Assembly: GCF_014270105.1 (NCBI RefSeq)
Contig: NZ_JACNMF010000003.1
Coordinates: forward strand, 124,001-188,000
Direction of reading: 5' to 3'
DNA: 64,000 bases
Source of the DNA: Hyunsoonleella aquatilis
GTDB lineage: Bacteria; Bacteroidota; Bacteroidia; Flavobacteriales; Flavobacteriaceae
Within the stretch, counting starts at the first letter, position 1, and every line of letters starts with the position of its first letter. Below the pieces are notes generated by a model, which was not told the DNA's origin, made no database searches, and worked only from the letters and a program-made list of their open reading frames with translations. This document shows, piece after piece, positions 49,082-59,510 of this stretch. Made by a program: the position numbers and the translations under genes.

Positions 49082-49120
49082 TAAAGTATCTCTTAAGTAA
49101 AACACCCTTTAAATATTTAA

Positions 49121-49159
49121 AACCCATTCTTTAACCTAAGGTTGAAAAATGGGTTTTTT
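49121..49159 (+). terminator. Rho-independent terminator after GH105
   Basis: AACCCATT (49121-49128) pairs with AATGGGTT (49148-49155). The stem goes on inward with TTT/AAA and ACC/GGT pairs, and a T run follows. It ends about 14 bp before promoter copy 7. Confidence 0.9.
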
Positions 49160-49172
49160 GTTTAGCAATTTC

Positions 49173-49216
49173 AGGGTATTACAGGACACTATTTAACCTT
49201 TAAAAAACTAATTTTA
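49173..49216 (+). promoter_or_regulatory. Locus-wide direct-repeat promoter, copy 7 (sulfatase-GH2 operon)
   Basis: AGGGTA (49173) and AGGACA (49183) are spaced 10 bp. TAATTTTA (49209-49216) starts 26 bp after the second half-site. The start codon is at 49239, giving a short leader. Confidence 0.7.
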
Positions 49217-49238
49217 TTCATTAAAATAAATAAAGTAA

Positions 49239-50987
49239 ATGAAATTATTCAATATACTATTACTGTTTTACTTATGTTTAGTAAGCTGCCAAACAAAAAA
49301 AGAAAATAAAAGTGAAATTGAAGAAAATGTTGTAGCATCAAAACTTCCAGAACGTCCTAACATTCTGTGGCTAGTTACAGAAGATATGGGTGCTTATATC
49401 CCGCCATTTGGCGATAACACAGTAGCCACTCCCAACTTAAGCAAATTAGCTTCTGAAGGTGTGATTTATCCCAATTTATATTCCACCTCAGGCGTTTGCG
49501 CACCAAGCAGGGCCGCTATTGCAACGGGGATGTACCCATCAAGTATTGGTGCCAATCACATGCGCACAAACTCTTATACAGAAGTGACAGGTTTGCCCAA
49601 ATATGAAGCTGTACCTCCTCCGGAAGTTAAAATGATAAGTGAGTGGTTAAGACAGGCTGGGTACTATTGTACCAACAATTACAAAACCGATTATCAGTTT
49701 AAAGAGCCTGTTACGGCCTGGGATGAAAGTAGCCCTTATGCGCATTGGCGGAATAGAGAAGATGATCAACCCTTTTTTGCAGTTTTTAATTTTACGGAAA
49801 CCCACGAGTCCGGCTTATTTGAACCTTATGGCTTTAGGCAGATAGAAACCAGACATTACCATTCTGGAGATAGAAGTTACAGCTGGAAAAACAAAGGGGC
49901 GAATCACGCCAAAAACCGTACAGGTGAAGATGCAACAAAGCAGCATTTGCCAAAAGATACCGAATTTAACATACCGCCATATCTACCAGATACGGATGTG
50001 GTAAAACGCGATATGTGGAAGCTCTATAATAATATAGCTGAAATGGATAGCCAAGTAGGTGCCATACTGAAGCAGTTGGAGGAAGATGGATTGTTGGAAA
50101 ACACAATTATTTGCTTCTACGGAGACCACGGAGGGCCGTTGCCCAGGGAAAAACGTTTAATCTATGATTCTGGTTTAAATACCCCGATGATCATTCGTTT
50201 TCCGAATAAAATGAAAGCAGGTACAAAGGATGACCAATTAATCAGTTTTATAGATTTTGCGCCCACCTTATTGTCAATTATACGGGAAGCACCCAAACAA
50301 TATATGCAAGGTCAAGCATTTTTAGGAAAACATAAAGCCGCAGAACGAAAATACATTCACGCCGCTGCCGATAGATTTGATGGGTTTACCGATGCCATAA
50401 GAGCAGTAAGGGACGGACGCTACAAGTATATCCGTAATTACAGACCTGAACAAGGCTATTATTTGCCAGTGGAGTACCGGGAAAAAATACCAACCATGCA
50501 GGAGTTATTAAGACTGAAGGGAGAAGGTAAATTAAACGACATTCAGATGCAATGGTTTAGGGGGCAAAAGCCAAAAGAAGAATTATTTGATTGCGAAAAC
50601 GATCCTTTCGAATTGAATAACTTAGCTAACAATCCCGAATACAAAGACAAACTTCAAGAATTAAGCTCCGAAATGGATCGATGGTTGATTGAAATTGGGG
50701 ACGAACCAAATCTGGACGAGGCTAAATTAGTTGAAAAACTATGGTCTGGTAAGGACACAAAGCCCGCAACAAAGCAACCCACTATTACCGCCAAGGATGG
50801 CTTAGTGCAAGTATCTTGTGAAACCGAAGGTGCTTCTATTGGCTATAAAATTATAGGTCAGGACGGCAACACACCACAATCGTGGGAAGTGTATCAGGAA
50901 CCAATTCAGCTACCCGAAGGATCTAAATTAATGGTTCAGGCACATCGTATAGGTTTTGTTCCTAGCGATGTTGTTGAGTTTAACTAA
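49239..50987 (+). CDS. S1-family sulfatase lipoprotein
   Basis: A 582-residue lipoprotein (signal ending CLVSC, lipidated C17). The formylglycine motif is C87-A-P-S-R91 in GVCAPSRAAIATGMYP. The calcium-site region includes TEDMGAY near 48 and FYGDHGGPLPREKR near 290. The ISEWLRQAGYYCTNNYKTDY segment resembles heparan-N-sulfatase-like S1 enzymes (S1_8 type), many of which occur in ulvan loci. A small C-terminal beta domain (about 500-582) follows the sulfatase. It probably removes sulfate from rhamnose or from a terminal residue of ulvan oligomers. It needs a formylglycine-generating enzyme or anaerobic maturase, which the window does not contain. GH2 follows after 29 bp. Confidence 0.93.
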   Translation: MKLFNILLLFYLCLVSCQTKKENKSEIEENVVASKLPERPNILWLVTEDMGAYIPPFGDNTVATPNLSKLASEGVIYPNLYSTSGVCAPSRAAIATGMYPSSIGANHMRTNSYTEVTGLPKYEAVPPPEVKMISEWLRQAGYYCTNNYKTDYQFKEPVTAWDESSPYAHWRNREDDQPFFAVFNFTETHESGLFEPYGFRQIETRHYHSGDRSYSWKNKGANHAKNRTGEDATKQHLPKDTEFNIPPYLPDTDVVKRDMWKLYNNIAEMDSQVGAILKQLEEDGLLENTIICFYGDHGGPLPREKRLIYDSGLNTPMIIRFPNKMKAGTKDDQLISFIDFAPTLLSIIREAPKQYMQGQAFLGKHKAAERKYIHAAADRFDGFTDAIRAVRDGRYKYIRNYRPEQGYYLPVEYREKIPTMQELLRLKGEGKLNDIQMQWFRGQKPKEELFDCENDPFELNNLANNPEYKDKLQELSSEMDRWLIEIGDEPNLDEAKLVEKLWSGKDTKPATKQPTITAKDGLVQVSCETEGASIGYKIIGQDGNTPQSWEVYQEPIQLPEGSKLMVQAHRIGFVPSDVVEFN

Positions 50988-51016
50988 GATAATATTTAAG
51001 AAATAGACTAAACTAA

Positions 51017-53614
51017 ATGAAAAAACTACTATCACTGCTATTATTGCTATCTTCTTTGTGGAATTATGCGCTACAAGTAAGGCACATAGAAACCATAAAT
51101 GAAGCTTGGCATTTTTATAAAGGAAGTTTAGAGCAACCATTTAATACCGACGAGACTATTGTTTGGGAAAATGTAACTATCCCGCATTCATGGAATACCG
51201 AAGATATTTTGGATGACGAAGATGGTTATTATCGTGGCCAGGGTTGGTATAAAAGGACTCTAAATATTCCGCAGGTTTACGAAAATCAGCAGGTCTTTTT
51301 ACTTTTTGAAGCGGTCAATCAAGTTACGTCGCTTTACATAAATGGTAAAGCCGTGGGTGAAGATCATATTGGGGGCTATACCACATTTGCGAGAGATATT
51401 ACTGCATCACTAAAAGCGGGTAAAAATGAAATTACCGTAAAGGTAGATAATGCCCATAACGACGAAATTATACCACAATCGGCTGACTTTTCATTTTATG
51501 GAGGAATATATCGCGATGTTCATTTAATCATTACAAAACCTGTACATTTTGAAGTGGCCAATTTAGGAGCGAACCCCGTTTTTATAAGAACACCAGAGGT
51601 TTCAGAAGCATCAGCAAAAATTACGATACAATCTAAGTTGGTTCGGCCTAATAAAGGAACCTATTACGTTAAGCAGTCTTTATACGATGCGAATGGTAGT
51701 TTCGTAAAGCAGGTAAAAACCAAGTCTTCGTACGGGAAAGATGCATTCAGTGAATTTTCAATTTCAAATCCGAATTTATGGTCGCCTGAAAATCCGTATC
51801 TGTACAAATTGGTTTCAGAAATTGTGGATAAAAAAGGAAATATTTACGATAGAATCGAAAACCCAGTGGGCTTCAGATGGTTTAGTTTCGATGCTAACAA
51901 AGGCTTTTTTATTAACGGTAAGCAAACCAAATTGATAGGGACTTGTCGCCATCAGGATTTCTTAGGAAAGGCAAATGCGGTAAGTGATGAAATTCACCGT
52001 AACGATATGAAACTGTTAAAGGACATGGGCTCTAATTTTTTACGTATTGCGCATTACCCTCAGGACCCGGCTATTTTAGAAATGTGTAATAAAATGGGTT
52101 TTGTCGCAACACTAGAAATCCCTTTTGTGGATAAGGCGGCGGCCAATGAAGCTGGAAAACAAAATAGTATTAAAATGCTTAAAGAAGCTATTCGTTTCAA
52201 TTATAATCACCCGGCCATTGTGGCTTGGAATTTAGGAAACGAAACCACCATGAAAGCACCAGATAAGTTAGGGGAAGATTACACAAAACATTTTATAGAG
52301 ACGCATAAAGCTTTAGCTAAAACGATTAAAGAAGAAGATAAAACACGCTATTCATACACGGTGTTCTTCAGGGAACCGGCGTATCAGGATAAACTAGGTA
52401 TTCGCGTAACGGAGTTGGTGGGTTATAATAAATACTATGGTTGGTATCGGGATGAACTGGCGCAGATAGACGAAAACCTACGTGATTTAGTGAAACGAAC
52501 ACTGGCTTTAAATCCGGATAAACCCTTTATTTTAAGTGAATACGGTGGAGGTGCAGACCCAAGGTTGAGAACCTATAATCCTACTAGGTTTGATTTTAGT
52601 GTTGAATACCAATTCTTGTTGCATAAGGCCTATATGAAGGCTATTTTAGATATTCCTGAAATTGTTGGGGCAAATGTCTGGAATTACGCCGATTTTCAGG
52701 TAGAACATAGAATAGATGCTGTGCCCCATATCAATAATAAAGGTATTGTGTCGGCCTCAAGGGAAAAGAAAGACGCCTACTATTTATATCAAGCATTACT
52801 AAAGAAAACACCATTTTTAGCAATCGCATCTAAAGGATGGAATAAACGTTCGGGTGTTGAGGATAATGATGGTGGTAATGTAGCTACCCAACCCATCACC
52901 ATTGTTGGGAATGGAACGGAGGCAGAACTATTTATAAATGGTATATCACTTGGTAAGCAAGCATTTGATTTTGCAACCACAACTTTTAATGTACCATTTC
53001 AACATGGGCAAAATTTAATTGAGGTAGTTTCAGAAAAGGATGGAAAAGCGCTTAAAGACTTTGCTGTTATAGATTTTACACTTCAGCCAAAAAATTTGAA
53101 AAGTGAAACCAATCCATTCCAAGAAATAGCAATCAACGTTGGATCATACTGCTATTTTATTGAAACCGATAATGTAGATTATTTATGGATGCCCGATAAA
53201 CCTTATGAAGAAGGTGGATTTGGTTATGTTGGAGGCGATTTTTTAAGGTTCAAAAGTAAACGAAGGAATAATATCGGTACCAATGTGAGTGTTAAGGGCA
53301 CTGAGAATGACCCGATTTATCAAACCCAGCGTATCGGCATTGAAGCCTATAAATTTGACGTGCCTGATGGGACTTATGAGTTGTCACTACTGTTAGCTGA
53401 GCTCAAATCTAAAGGAGAAAACATTATGGATATTTCTGTGAATGGAAAGCCAATTTGGAAGGATTTGAATGTGAAAGAACAGTTTGGGGACGATCGGAGT
53501 GTTTCTAAACGTTTTTTAATTACTGTTGAGGACGATAAGGGTTTAACTGTTGACTTTAACACCGAAAAAGGAGAAACCCGATTGAGTGGAATTAAACTAA
53601 GAAAGGTCAATTGA
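51017..53614 (+). CDS. GH2-family glycosidase
   Basis: An 865-residue exported enzyme (signal about 1-20). The GH2 order is complete: sugar-binding sandwich (about 25-180), immunoglobulin-like domain (about 185-285) and TIM barrel (about 290-600) with acid/base E409 (WNLGNETT) and nucleophile E508 (ILSEYGGGAD). A further beta domain (about 610-700) follows, and then a C-terminal malectin-like module (about 720-865, YELSLLLAELKSKGENIMDI). GH2 covers beta-galactosidase, beta-mannosidase and beta-glucuronidase; a beta-glucuronidase-like action fits this locus best, but the specificity cannot be fixed. It forms an operon with the sulfatase before it. Confidence 0.9.
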   Translation: MKKLLSLLLLLSSLWNYALQVRHIETINEAWHFYKGSLEQPFNTDETIVWENVTIPHSWNTEDILDDEDGYYRGQGWYKRTLNIPQVYENQQVFLLFEAVNQVTSLYINGKAVGEDHIGGYTTFARDITASLKAGKNEITVKVDNAHNDEIIPQSADFSFYGGIYRDVHLIITKPVHFEVANLGANPVFIRTPEVSEASAKITIQSKLVRPNKGTYYVKQSLYDANGSFVKQVKTKSSYGKDAFSEFSISNPNLWSPENPYLYKLVSEIVDKKGNIYDRIENPVGFRWFSFDANKGFFINGKQTKLIGTCRHQDFLGKANAVSDEIHRNDMKLLKDMGSNFLRIAHYPQDPAILEMCNKMGFVATLEIPFVDKAAANEAGKQNSIKMLKEAIRFNYNHPAIVAWNLGNETTMKAPDKLGEDYTKHFIETHKALAKTIKEEDKTRYSYTVFFREPAYQDKLGIRVTELVGYNKYYGWYRDELAQIDENLRDLVKRTLALNPDKPFILSEYGGGADPRLRTYNPTRFDFSVEYQFLLHKAYMKAILDIPEIVGANVWNYADFQVEHRIDAVPHINNKGIVSASREKKDAYYLYQALLKKTPFLAIASKGWNKRSGVEDNDGGNVATQPITIVGNGTEAELFINGISLGKQAFDFATTTFNVPFQHGQNLIEVVSEKDGKALKDFAVIDFTLQPKNLKSETNPFQEIAINVGSYCYFIETDNVDYLWMPDKPYEEGGFGYVGGDFLRFKSKRRNNIGTNVSVKGTENDPIYQTQRIGIEAYKFDVPDGTYELSLLLAELKSKGENIMDISVNGKPIWKDLNVKEQFGDDRSVSKRFLITVEDDKGLTVDFNTEKGETRLSGIKLRKVN

Positions 53615-53627
53615 CCATTTAACATAC

Positions 53628-53671
53628 AGGGCATTGCAGGATACATATCTTGGAAACAATAAATACCTTAT
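53628..53671 (+). promoter_or_regulatory. Locus-wide direct-repeat promoter, copy 8 (GH106 gene)
   Basis: AGGGCA (53628) and AGGATA (53638) are spaced 10 bp. TACCTTAT (53664-53671) starts 26 bp after the second half-site and only partly matches TAnnTTTR. The first half-site lies 14 bp after the GH2 stop, and the start codon is at 53696. Confidence 0.65.
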
Positions 53672-53695
53672 AAAACTTTTGTTAATCATTGTTTT

Positions 53696-56600
53696 ATGAG
53701 GTTTTTAGTTTTCGTTTTAAATGTCTTTTTGTTGACGTTTTTGGTTTTTAGTTGTGGAGATTCTTCAACTAACGAGGTATTATTAAAAAACTATGATGCT
53801 CCAAGCTTAAATGAATTATCTGAAAACTTTAAATCGCCGGCATTACAATACCGCCCCGAAACTTGGTTTCACCTTAACGGAAATAACATTTCTAAAAAAG
53901 GCTTAACTCTTGATTTGGAAGCCATAAAAGAAGCTGGTCTTCAAGGCATTCATCTATTTAATAAAGCGGGAAGGCCTTATCCTAATGTAAAACCAATCAA
54001 AATTTTATCACCCGAATGGGAGGATATGATTCGGCATACAGCGGACGAATGTAAACGCTTGGGCCTTAAATTCACCATGCAGAATTGTCCGGGTTGGTCT
54101 ATGACGGGTGGACCTTGGGTGCCCGTTGAAGAAGCGCAACGTGAAATTGTTGAAACTACATATCACATTTCCGGAAACAAAACCTTTGATGAGATACTAA
54201 AATTAGATGCCCTGTACCGCACCCCAGATTATGATTATAAGGACATTCAAGTATTGGCGTTTCCAACACCTGAAGGTGATGATTCTGAGGCTTTCAATCC
54301 ATCCAAAATTGAAACGAATAATGCCATTGTACCATGGAAGGATATTTTTAATCCATACTCCAAAATCATTGTTGATCGAAAATCCACACAGTTAGATAAG
54401 CCTTTAAAAACTTATCGTTCTGAAGGTATTTCAAAAGTAAATAATGAAAATACCTGGGTGAAAACAAGTTTTGATGCGCCCATCACTATGCGGACAATTG
54501 TCTTTCCGCAGTTGCGACATATAATTATGAATACGCAGTACCCGGTTGTAGATGTGGCAATTAAGGTTGAAGCACGTATCGACAACAAATTATCGGAAAT
54601 TGCAACTCTAAATTTACCAGATGCCAATTGGAACGACAGACGCAAACACTTGACACTCACAGTACCGGAAACTACCTCAAACGAATTTGTATTTACCTTT
54701 GAAGGTAGTCATAGTATTGCGCCAGAATTTATTCGTTTAAGTTCAAAACCACGATTACATAACCACGAAGCAAAAGCAGCGAAAGTACTGAGGCGTTTGG
54801 AAAAAGACGTTCAATATAATTATGCTGAAAATACAATCATTAAAACGGGCGAAATTATCAACCTCACAGATAAAATGACTGCTGGGGGTAAATTAAAGTG
54901 GCAAGCTCCAGAAGGCAATTGGACGATAGTACGTTTTGGTCATATCAACATGCGATTAACCAATAAACCTGCTGTGCCAGAGGCAACAGGTTGGGAGTCT
55001 AGTAAATTAGATAAAGTGGCCATTGAAAATCATTTACGAAATGGCATGATAGGCAATTTAATTAAAGATGGAGGACCAATTGGCGATGGTGAATTGCACG
55101 GATTGTTGATTGATAGTTGGGAAAGCCATGTGCCTACATGGACTATCAATTCAGAAGATTTTTTTAATGAATTTCAAATCAGGCGCGGTTATAGTATGAA
55201 AGAGTACCTTCCTGCAACAATGGGATATATTGTAGATAGTCCGGCTATAACTACCAAATTTTTAAGGGATTTGCGCCATACCATGGATGAGGTGTTTATT
55301 GACAATTTCTTTAAACATTTTGCAACCGTAGCACATGATATGGGCGCAGAAGTATATACCGAAGGTGCCGGTGGCGAAGTGTTGCCCATAGACCCCATGC
55401 GTTACTATGGCGTAAGTGATATTCCTATGACCGAGTTTTGGTACCCCTCTGCGCCATCAGCTCAAAATGAATACGCAAAACCCATTTACAATGCCGCTTC
55501 GGCAACGCATTTGTACAATAAGCCTGTTTTGGCCGCCGAAGCCTGCACTCAAGTAGGTGTAAAATGGAATGAACATCCGTTTAGCGTAAAATATTTAATC
55601 GATTATAATTTTGCCAAAGGGGTTAATCATTTGGTATTCCATACATTTTCTCATACGCCCCAAACCGATGTGTACCCCGGCTCTAGTTTTGGCGGAAATA
55701 TAGGCTTTCCATTGGTTCGGGAGCAAACTTGGTGGAAGTATATGAAAGATTGGACTGATTATTTAAGCAGAAACCAATATGTATTACAACAGGGCGAGTA
55801 CGTAGCCGATGTACTTTGGTATTATGGCGATCATTTTGAGCGGCCACCATTTGATTTGGATGAATTTCCGAAAGGCTATCGCTTTGATTATTTGAATGCG
55901 GAAATCTTACACGATAAATTAAGTATGAAAAATGGCAAGATACATGTTGAATATGCTGGGGATTATCGTGTTATCATGTTAAGGGATTCAGAGGAAATGT
56001 TGCTCTCCACTATTAAGAAATTGGAAGAACTAGTAAAGGCAGGTGCGGTAATTTTAGGTGATAAACCGTTGGATTCACCAAGTTTAATGGATGATGAAGA
56101 CGATGTAAAGCAGCTTAAATCCATTTCGGATAAATTATGGGGGAAAGCTAAGAGCGGTGTAAAACAAGTAGGCAAAGGGCGTGTGTATTGGGGGTTAACC
56201 TTAGATGATGTTTTACAAGAAGAAAAAATTGCTAAAGATGTTATTGTTCCAGATGGTCTCAATATCAACTGGATACATCGTGAAACTAATGACGCTGATA
56301 TTTATTTTGTGGCCTCAAAAGAGGACAATCCTGTGGATGTCGCTTTAAGTTTTAGAGTGTCAGATAGAACGCCTCAAATTTGGGATGCCCTTACTGGAAA
56401 TCAACAAGATGCCAAAATTTGGAAATCCGCAGAAAACCGTACTAATATTGCATTGTCACTACCACCAAATGGAAGTACCATTATCGTATTTTCTAAAAAA
56501 GACAAAAAGCCCTTGGCCTCAAAAGTTACTAAAGGAGATACGGTAATTCTAGATACAGAAACCGGCTGGTATAGGGTAGACGAAGAAAAAGGGGGGGCTC

Positions 56601-57169
56601 GACTCTCATTTAAGGTAGAAGATGTTATCGCTTCAACTTCAGGCGAATATGTGTTGTATCAAAATGAAAGCACAACCAAAAAGATCGTTACTATCAGAGA
56701 AAAATCACTTCAAAATGATTGGAGTTTAACTTTTGAGGAAGGTTGGGATACGCCGAAAACCACTGAAGTTTCAAAATTAAAATCAATAACGGAATTTGAA
56801 AACGATGCCGTTAAACATCATTCAGGAACCATTACATATTCAAAAATAATCAACCTTGAAGAGATTGGTACGCATACTATTTTAGATTTGGGCAAGGTAT
56901 CCAATATAGCAGAACTTTGGTGCAATGGTAAAAAAGTTGGCGTAAAATGGGCGCCACCTTTTGTGTTCGACATAAGTGATTATGTCAAAAATGGTGAAAA
57001 TACTCTTGAGATTACAGTTACTAATACATGGCGTAACCAATTGATATTTGATAATTCCAGGCCTAAAGATCAGAAGAAAACTTGGACTACCAATCCGCCT
57101 AAGAGGCATGAAAGCGAATTGGAGGATGCAGGTTTAATTGGGCCTGTGGTTTTAAAGTATTTGGATTGA
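53696..57169 (+). CDS. GH106-family alpha-L-rhamnosidase lipoprotein
   Basis: A 1157-residue lipoprotein (signal ending LVFSC). The N-terminal part begins RPETWFHLNGNNISKKGLTLDLEAI, a typical GH106 barrel start. Further family blocks are FTMQNCPGWSMTGGPWV (about 123-139), SWE with E476 in LLIDSWESHVPTW, and YTEGAGGEVLPIDP near 557. The C-terminal beta domain (about 1050-1157) has the AELWCNGKKVGVKWAPPF and NGENTLEITVTNTWRNQLI segments of the family. GH106 enzymes hydrolyse alpha-L-rhamnosides with inversion and calcium. In ulvan use it would release rhamnose after desulfation. It has its own promoter copy, and part of a second copy of it survives at 59130. Confidence 0.88.
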   Translation: MRFLVFVLNVFLLTFLVFSCGDSSTNEVLLKNYDAPSLNELSENFKSPALQYRPETWFHLNGNNISKKGLTLDLEAIKEAGLQGIHLFNKAGRPYPNVKPIKILSPEWEDMIRHTADECKRLGLKFTMQNCPGWSMTGGPWVPVEEAQREIVETTYHISGNKTFDEILKLDALYRTPDYDYKDIQVLAFPTPEGDDSEAFNPSKIETNNAIVPWKDIFNPYSKIIVDRKSTQLDKPLKTYRSEGISKVNNENTWVKTSFDAPITMRTIVFPQLRHIIMNTQYPVVDVAIKVEARIDNKLSEIATLNLPDANWNDRRKHLTLTVPETTSNEFVFTFEGSHSIAPEFIRLSSKPRLHNHEAKAAKVLRRLEKDVQYNYAENTIIKTGEIINLTDKMTAGGKLKWQAPEGNWTIVRFGHINMRLTNKPAVPEATGWESSKLDKVAIENHLRNGMIGNLIKDGGPIGDGELHGLLIDSWESHVPTWTINSEDFFNEFQIRRGYSMKEYLPATMGYIVDSPAITTKFLRDLRHTMDEVFIDNFFKHFATVAHDMGAEVYTEGAGGEVLPIDPMRYYGVSDIPMTEFWYPSAPSAQNEYAKPIYNAASATHLYNKPVLAAEACTQVGVKWNEHPFSVKYLIDYNFAKGVNHLVFHTFSHTPQTDVYPGSSFGGNIGFPLVREQTWWKYMKDWTDYLSRNQYVLQQGEYVADVLWYYGDHFERPPFDLDEFPKGYRFDYLNAEILHDKLSMKNGKIHVEYAGDYRVIMLRDSEEMLLSTIKKLEELVKAGAVILGDKPLDSPSLMDDEDDVKQLKSISDKLWGKAKSGVKQVGKGRVYWGLTLDDVLQEEKIAKDVIVPDGLNINWIHRETNDADIYFVASKEDNPVDVALSFRVSDRTPQIWDALTGNQQDAKIWKSAENRTNIALSLPPNGSTIIVFSKKDKKPLASKVTKGDTVILDTETGWYRVDEEKGGARLSFKVEDVIASTSGEYVLYQNESTTKKIVTIREKSLQNDWSLTFEEGWDTPKTTEVSKLKSITEFENDAVKHHSGTITYSKIINLEEIGTHTILDLGKVSNIAELWCNGKKVGVKWAPPFVFDISDYVKNGENTLEITVTNTWRNQLIFDNSRPKDQKKTWTTNPPKRHESELEDAGLIGPVVLKYLD

Positions 57170-57193
57170 TTATACCTTATGGTTTTTAAATAT

Positions 57194-57214
57194 CTAGTAT
57201 GATACTAGGTTTTT
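57194..57214 (+). terminator. Weak hairpin after the GH106 gene
   Basis: CTAGT and ACTAG flank a 5-nt centre within a 15-base near-palindrome, followed by GGTTTTT. The stem is short, so termination may be incomplete. The next 120 bp up to the PL28 gene show no direct-repeat promoter. Confidence 0.4.
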
Positions 57215-57338
57215 CCTAATCTGTGGATTTTTTAACGAAAAAAACTACGCTTAGCCGTTATTTCACGAAAGTTAGTATGAAAATGAATAAATTTCAATAC
57301 AACTTTAGAATATAAAATAAGCTATAACTACAATAACT

Positions 57339-58886
57339 ATGAAAAAAAATACTCTTAAACAGATTTTGTTTTACTGTTTTGCCCTTTTTACGCTATTAAT
57401 TAACGCCCAAACTGCGCCAGATGAAGATACCGGGCCTATTGTTGAATGTACTCCAGGGGGGCAAGGCGGACAATTCGTAGATATACCAAATCCTGAAAAT
57501 GTTGGTAGCATCGATGACCGAAGTTGTTATGCAGATTACACAAAATCTAGTGTTAATGGTAAAGCTTGGGGCGTATATAATATAACACATAACTCGAATA
57601 GGGTAGATACCAATGGTTTGCAACCTAGAATTGAGCGCTCTTTAAGCAGATCTAAGGAAACTGGTGTAGGGAGCTATGCAAGATTTACAGGAACATTTAG
57701 AATTTTGGAAGTGGGTTTTACCAATAATAGTAATCCTTTTGATGATGGTAGCTATATTGCACAGGCTAAAGGAAAACACACAGGAGAAGGAGGTCCTCCA
57801 GATCCTGCTATCTGCTTGTATTTAGCTAAACCTGTTTATGGTACGGGGGCCGATGCGAATAAGCAAGTGTCTTTTGATATTTATGCCGAACGCATTTTAG
57901 AACGCGGCGGATCAGGTGGTGGAAGGGAAGTCGTTTTTTTAAAAAATGTTGACAAAAATGTTGAAACTAGTTTTGAGTTAGAGGTAGGCTTCAGAATAGA
58001 AGCGTCATTTTTTGGTACAAAAAAAGTGCATTACTGCGATGTTGTAATTGGTGGAGAAACCTTTAAATGGAACATTCCCAGTCCAGAGCGAGGTTTGGAG
58101 TCTGGTATCAGATATGGTGCATATAGAGTAAAAGGTGGCAGAGCGCAGATAAGATGGGCAGATACTACTTACGAAAAAGCCGAAGTTATAGATGATGGAA
58201 GTCATGAGAACTCAGATAACTATTTCAGATTAATAAATTTGGCCACAGGCAAATATTTAATGACAGATGGCTCTACGTTAGTGCCGAGTGATTCAGGAGA
58301 AGGAGAGAGTAATGAATGGCGATTTGTAGAAGTCAACACAGGGGCTGGAAATTATTATAATATTGACAGCAAGGTAAGAGGCGTAATTAGATTTCATGGC
58401 ACTTCATCAGCCCCCTTATTAACTAGTACAAATTTTTCTCCACCAAATACAGCAGTTGATAAGATATGGACAGTTCATAAGAATGGAGACGGAACCTTTA
58501 GTTTTGAGGCTCGTTTCATGGGTAGATTTTTATACCACTATATCGACGAAAATAATGATATAATCACTTACCTTCCAAATTTAGATGCTGGAAGCAAATG
58601 GATTTTGGAAAGTACAGTTTTAAGCACTGATAATATAGGGTTAAACACAACTTCAATAAAAATATACCCTAATCCTGCAAAGGATAAATTCACAATAAAC
58701 CTTCAAAACATTAATAATGTTAAGCAGGTTCAAATTTATAACATATTGGGTAAGCGTGTGTATCAAAATACACCATCAGGTAATGTTTTAGAAGTCGATA
58801 GCTCAAGGTTTCAAACGGGAGTTTATTTGGTTAAGGCTTTTTTAGACAATAGTAAAGTATTTTATTCTAAATTAGTTATTAACTAA
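57339..58886 (+). CDS. PL28-type ulvan lyase with ricin-like and T9SS domains
   Basis: A 515-residue secreted enzyme (signal about 1-23, ending LLINAQ). Residues about 50-280 contain the segments I associate with PL28 ulvan lyases: [20 protein letters not shown], then [20 protein letters not shown], then FRILEVG. PL28 has a beta jelly-roll fold and cuts ulvan at glucuronate by beta-elimination. A ricin-like beta-trefoil (about 288-425, [17 protein letters not shown]) and a T9SS C-terminal domain (about 438-515, [12 protein letters not shown]) follow. This gene is the strongest single pointer to ulvan as the substrate of the locus. It is alone, without the direct-repeat promoter seen before other units. 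Confidence 0.88.
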   Translation: MKKNTLKQILFYCFALFTLLINAQTAPDEDTGPIVECTPGGQGGQFVDIPNPENVGSIDDRSCYADYTKSSVNGKAWGVYNITHNSNRVDTNGLQPRIERSLSRSKETGVGSYARFTGTFRILEVGFTNNSNPFDDGSYIAQAKGKHTGEGGPPDPAICLYLAKPVYGTGADANKQVSFDIYAERILERGGSGGGREVVFLKNVDKNVETSFELEVGFRIEASFFGTKKVHYCDVVIGGETFKWNIPSPERGLESGIRYGAYRVKGGRAQIRWADTTYEKAEVIDDGSHENSDNYFRLINLATGKYLMTDGSTLVPSDSGEGESNEWRFVEVNTGAGNYYNIDSKVRGVIRFHGTSSAPLLTSTNFSPPNTAVDKIWTVHKNGDGTFSFEARFMGRFLYHYIDENNDIITYLPNLDAGSKWILESTVLSTDNIGLNTTSIKIYPNPAKDKFTINLQNINNVKQVQIYNILGKRVYQNTPSGNVLEVDSSRFQTGVYLVKAFLDNSKVFYSKLVIN

Positions 58887-58983
58887 GGAACAATAAACAG
58901 GCTCTAGTAGTCATAAAAAAGTGTCTTCAAAAAAGAAAAGAAGCATTGTGCCTCTAAAGTCTTGTTGGGTGAAACCCTTATTC

Positions 58984-59029
58984 AAGATACAGGGATAGGA
59001 TACTATAATTTTCATAAAAACGACATTTA
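58984..59029 (+). promoter_or_regulatory. Degenerate copy of the direct-repeat promoter in front of the GH106 remnant
   Basis: An AGATACAGGGATAGGATA-like stretch (58985-59002) keeps one good half-site (AGGATA at 58997) and a shifted second (GGGATA at 58992). GACATTTA (59022-59029) lies one base off the usual spacing. It is about 100 bp before the pseudogene start, so it looks like a decaying tenth copy. Confidence 0.45.
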
Positions 59030-59129
59030 TCCTAAGCTGAATTGTATAAATAACAAATTTACAGCTTCAATTTCTTGAACATATTCTTTTGTTAACGAAG
59101 AAAACACTTAACAAAAACCATAAACTAAG

Positions 59130-59433
59130 ATGAGATTGGAAATCATACCCTTTTAAAATTAGGTGATGTAGTCAATATCGCAAAAATTGTGGTGCAATGG
59201 CAAAAAAGTAGGTGTAAAATGGGCATCACCTTTTGAATACTGACTATGCCCAAAAAGGCGAGAATACTCTTGAGGTAAAAGTAACCAATACATGGCACAA
59301 TCAACTCATTTTCGATAACTCCAGGACAAAAGCCCAAAAGAAAACATGGACCACCAATCCACCTAAGAAGAATGAAACCACTTTGGAACATTCAGGGTTG
59401 ATAGGTCCGGTTGTTTTAAAATTCATCCAGTAG
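59130..59433 (+). pseudogene. Remnant of a second GH106 gene (3' end only, frameshifted)
   Basis: Bases 59132-59433 align by eye with 56861-57169, the last 309 bp of the intact GH106 gene. The shared sequence starts with GAGATTGG right at an ATG. The matching is strong at GGTGCAATGG, GTAAAATGGGC and over the last 50 codons (NTW.NQLIFDNSR and KKTWTTNPPK are kept). Relative to the intact gene there is a one-base shift near 59185 and a loss of about 8 bases near 59240, which break the frame; the last 66 codons remain readable. A decayed promoter lies upstream, so the middle of the gene (about 3.1 kb) seems to have been deleted. The rest of the 711-bp gap 58887-59597 holds only this remnant, its promoter and promoter copy 9. 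Confidence 0.85.
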
Positions 59434-59510
59434 CAGGTTTTTCTTATTTGGAGCTTTCTCTGTCAAATACTTGTTCTTTAACGGATTAATTGTCCGTTTA
59501 CCCTAAACTC

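Noticed and set aside
59233-59433. The 66-codon reading frame at the end of the GH106 remnant as a real small gene
   Set aside because: Its sequence equals the C-terminus of the intact GH106 protein and the frame is broken upstream, so it is a pseudogene part.
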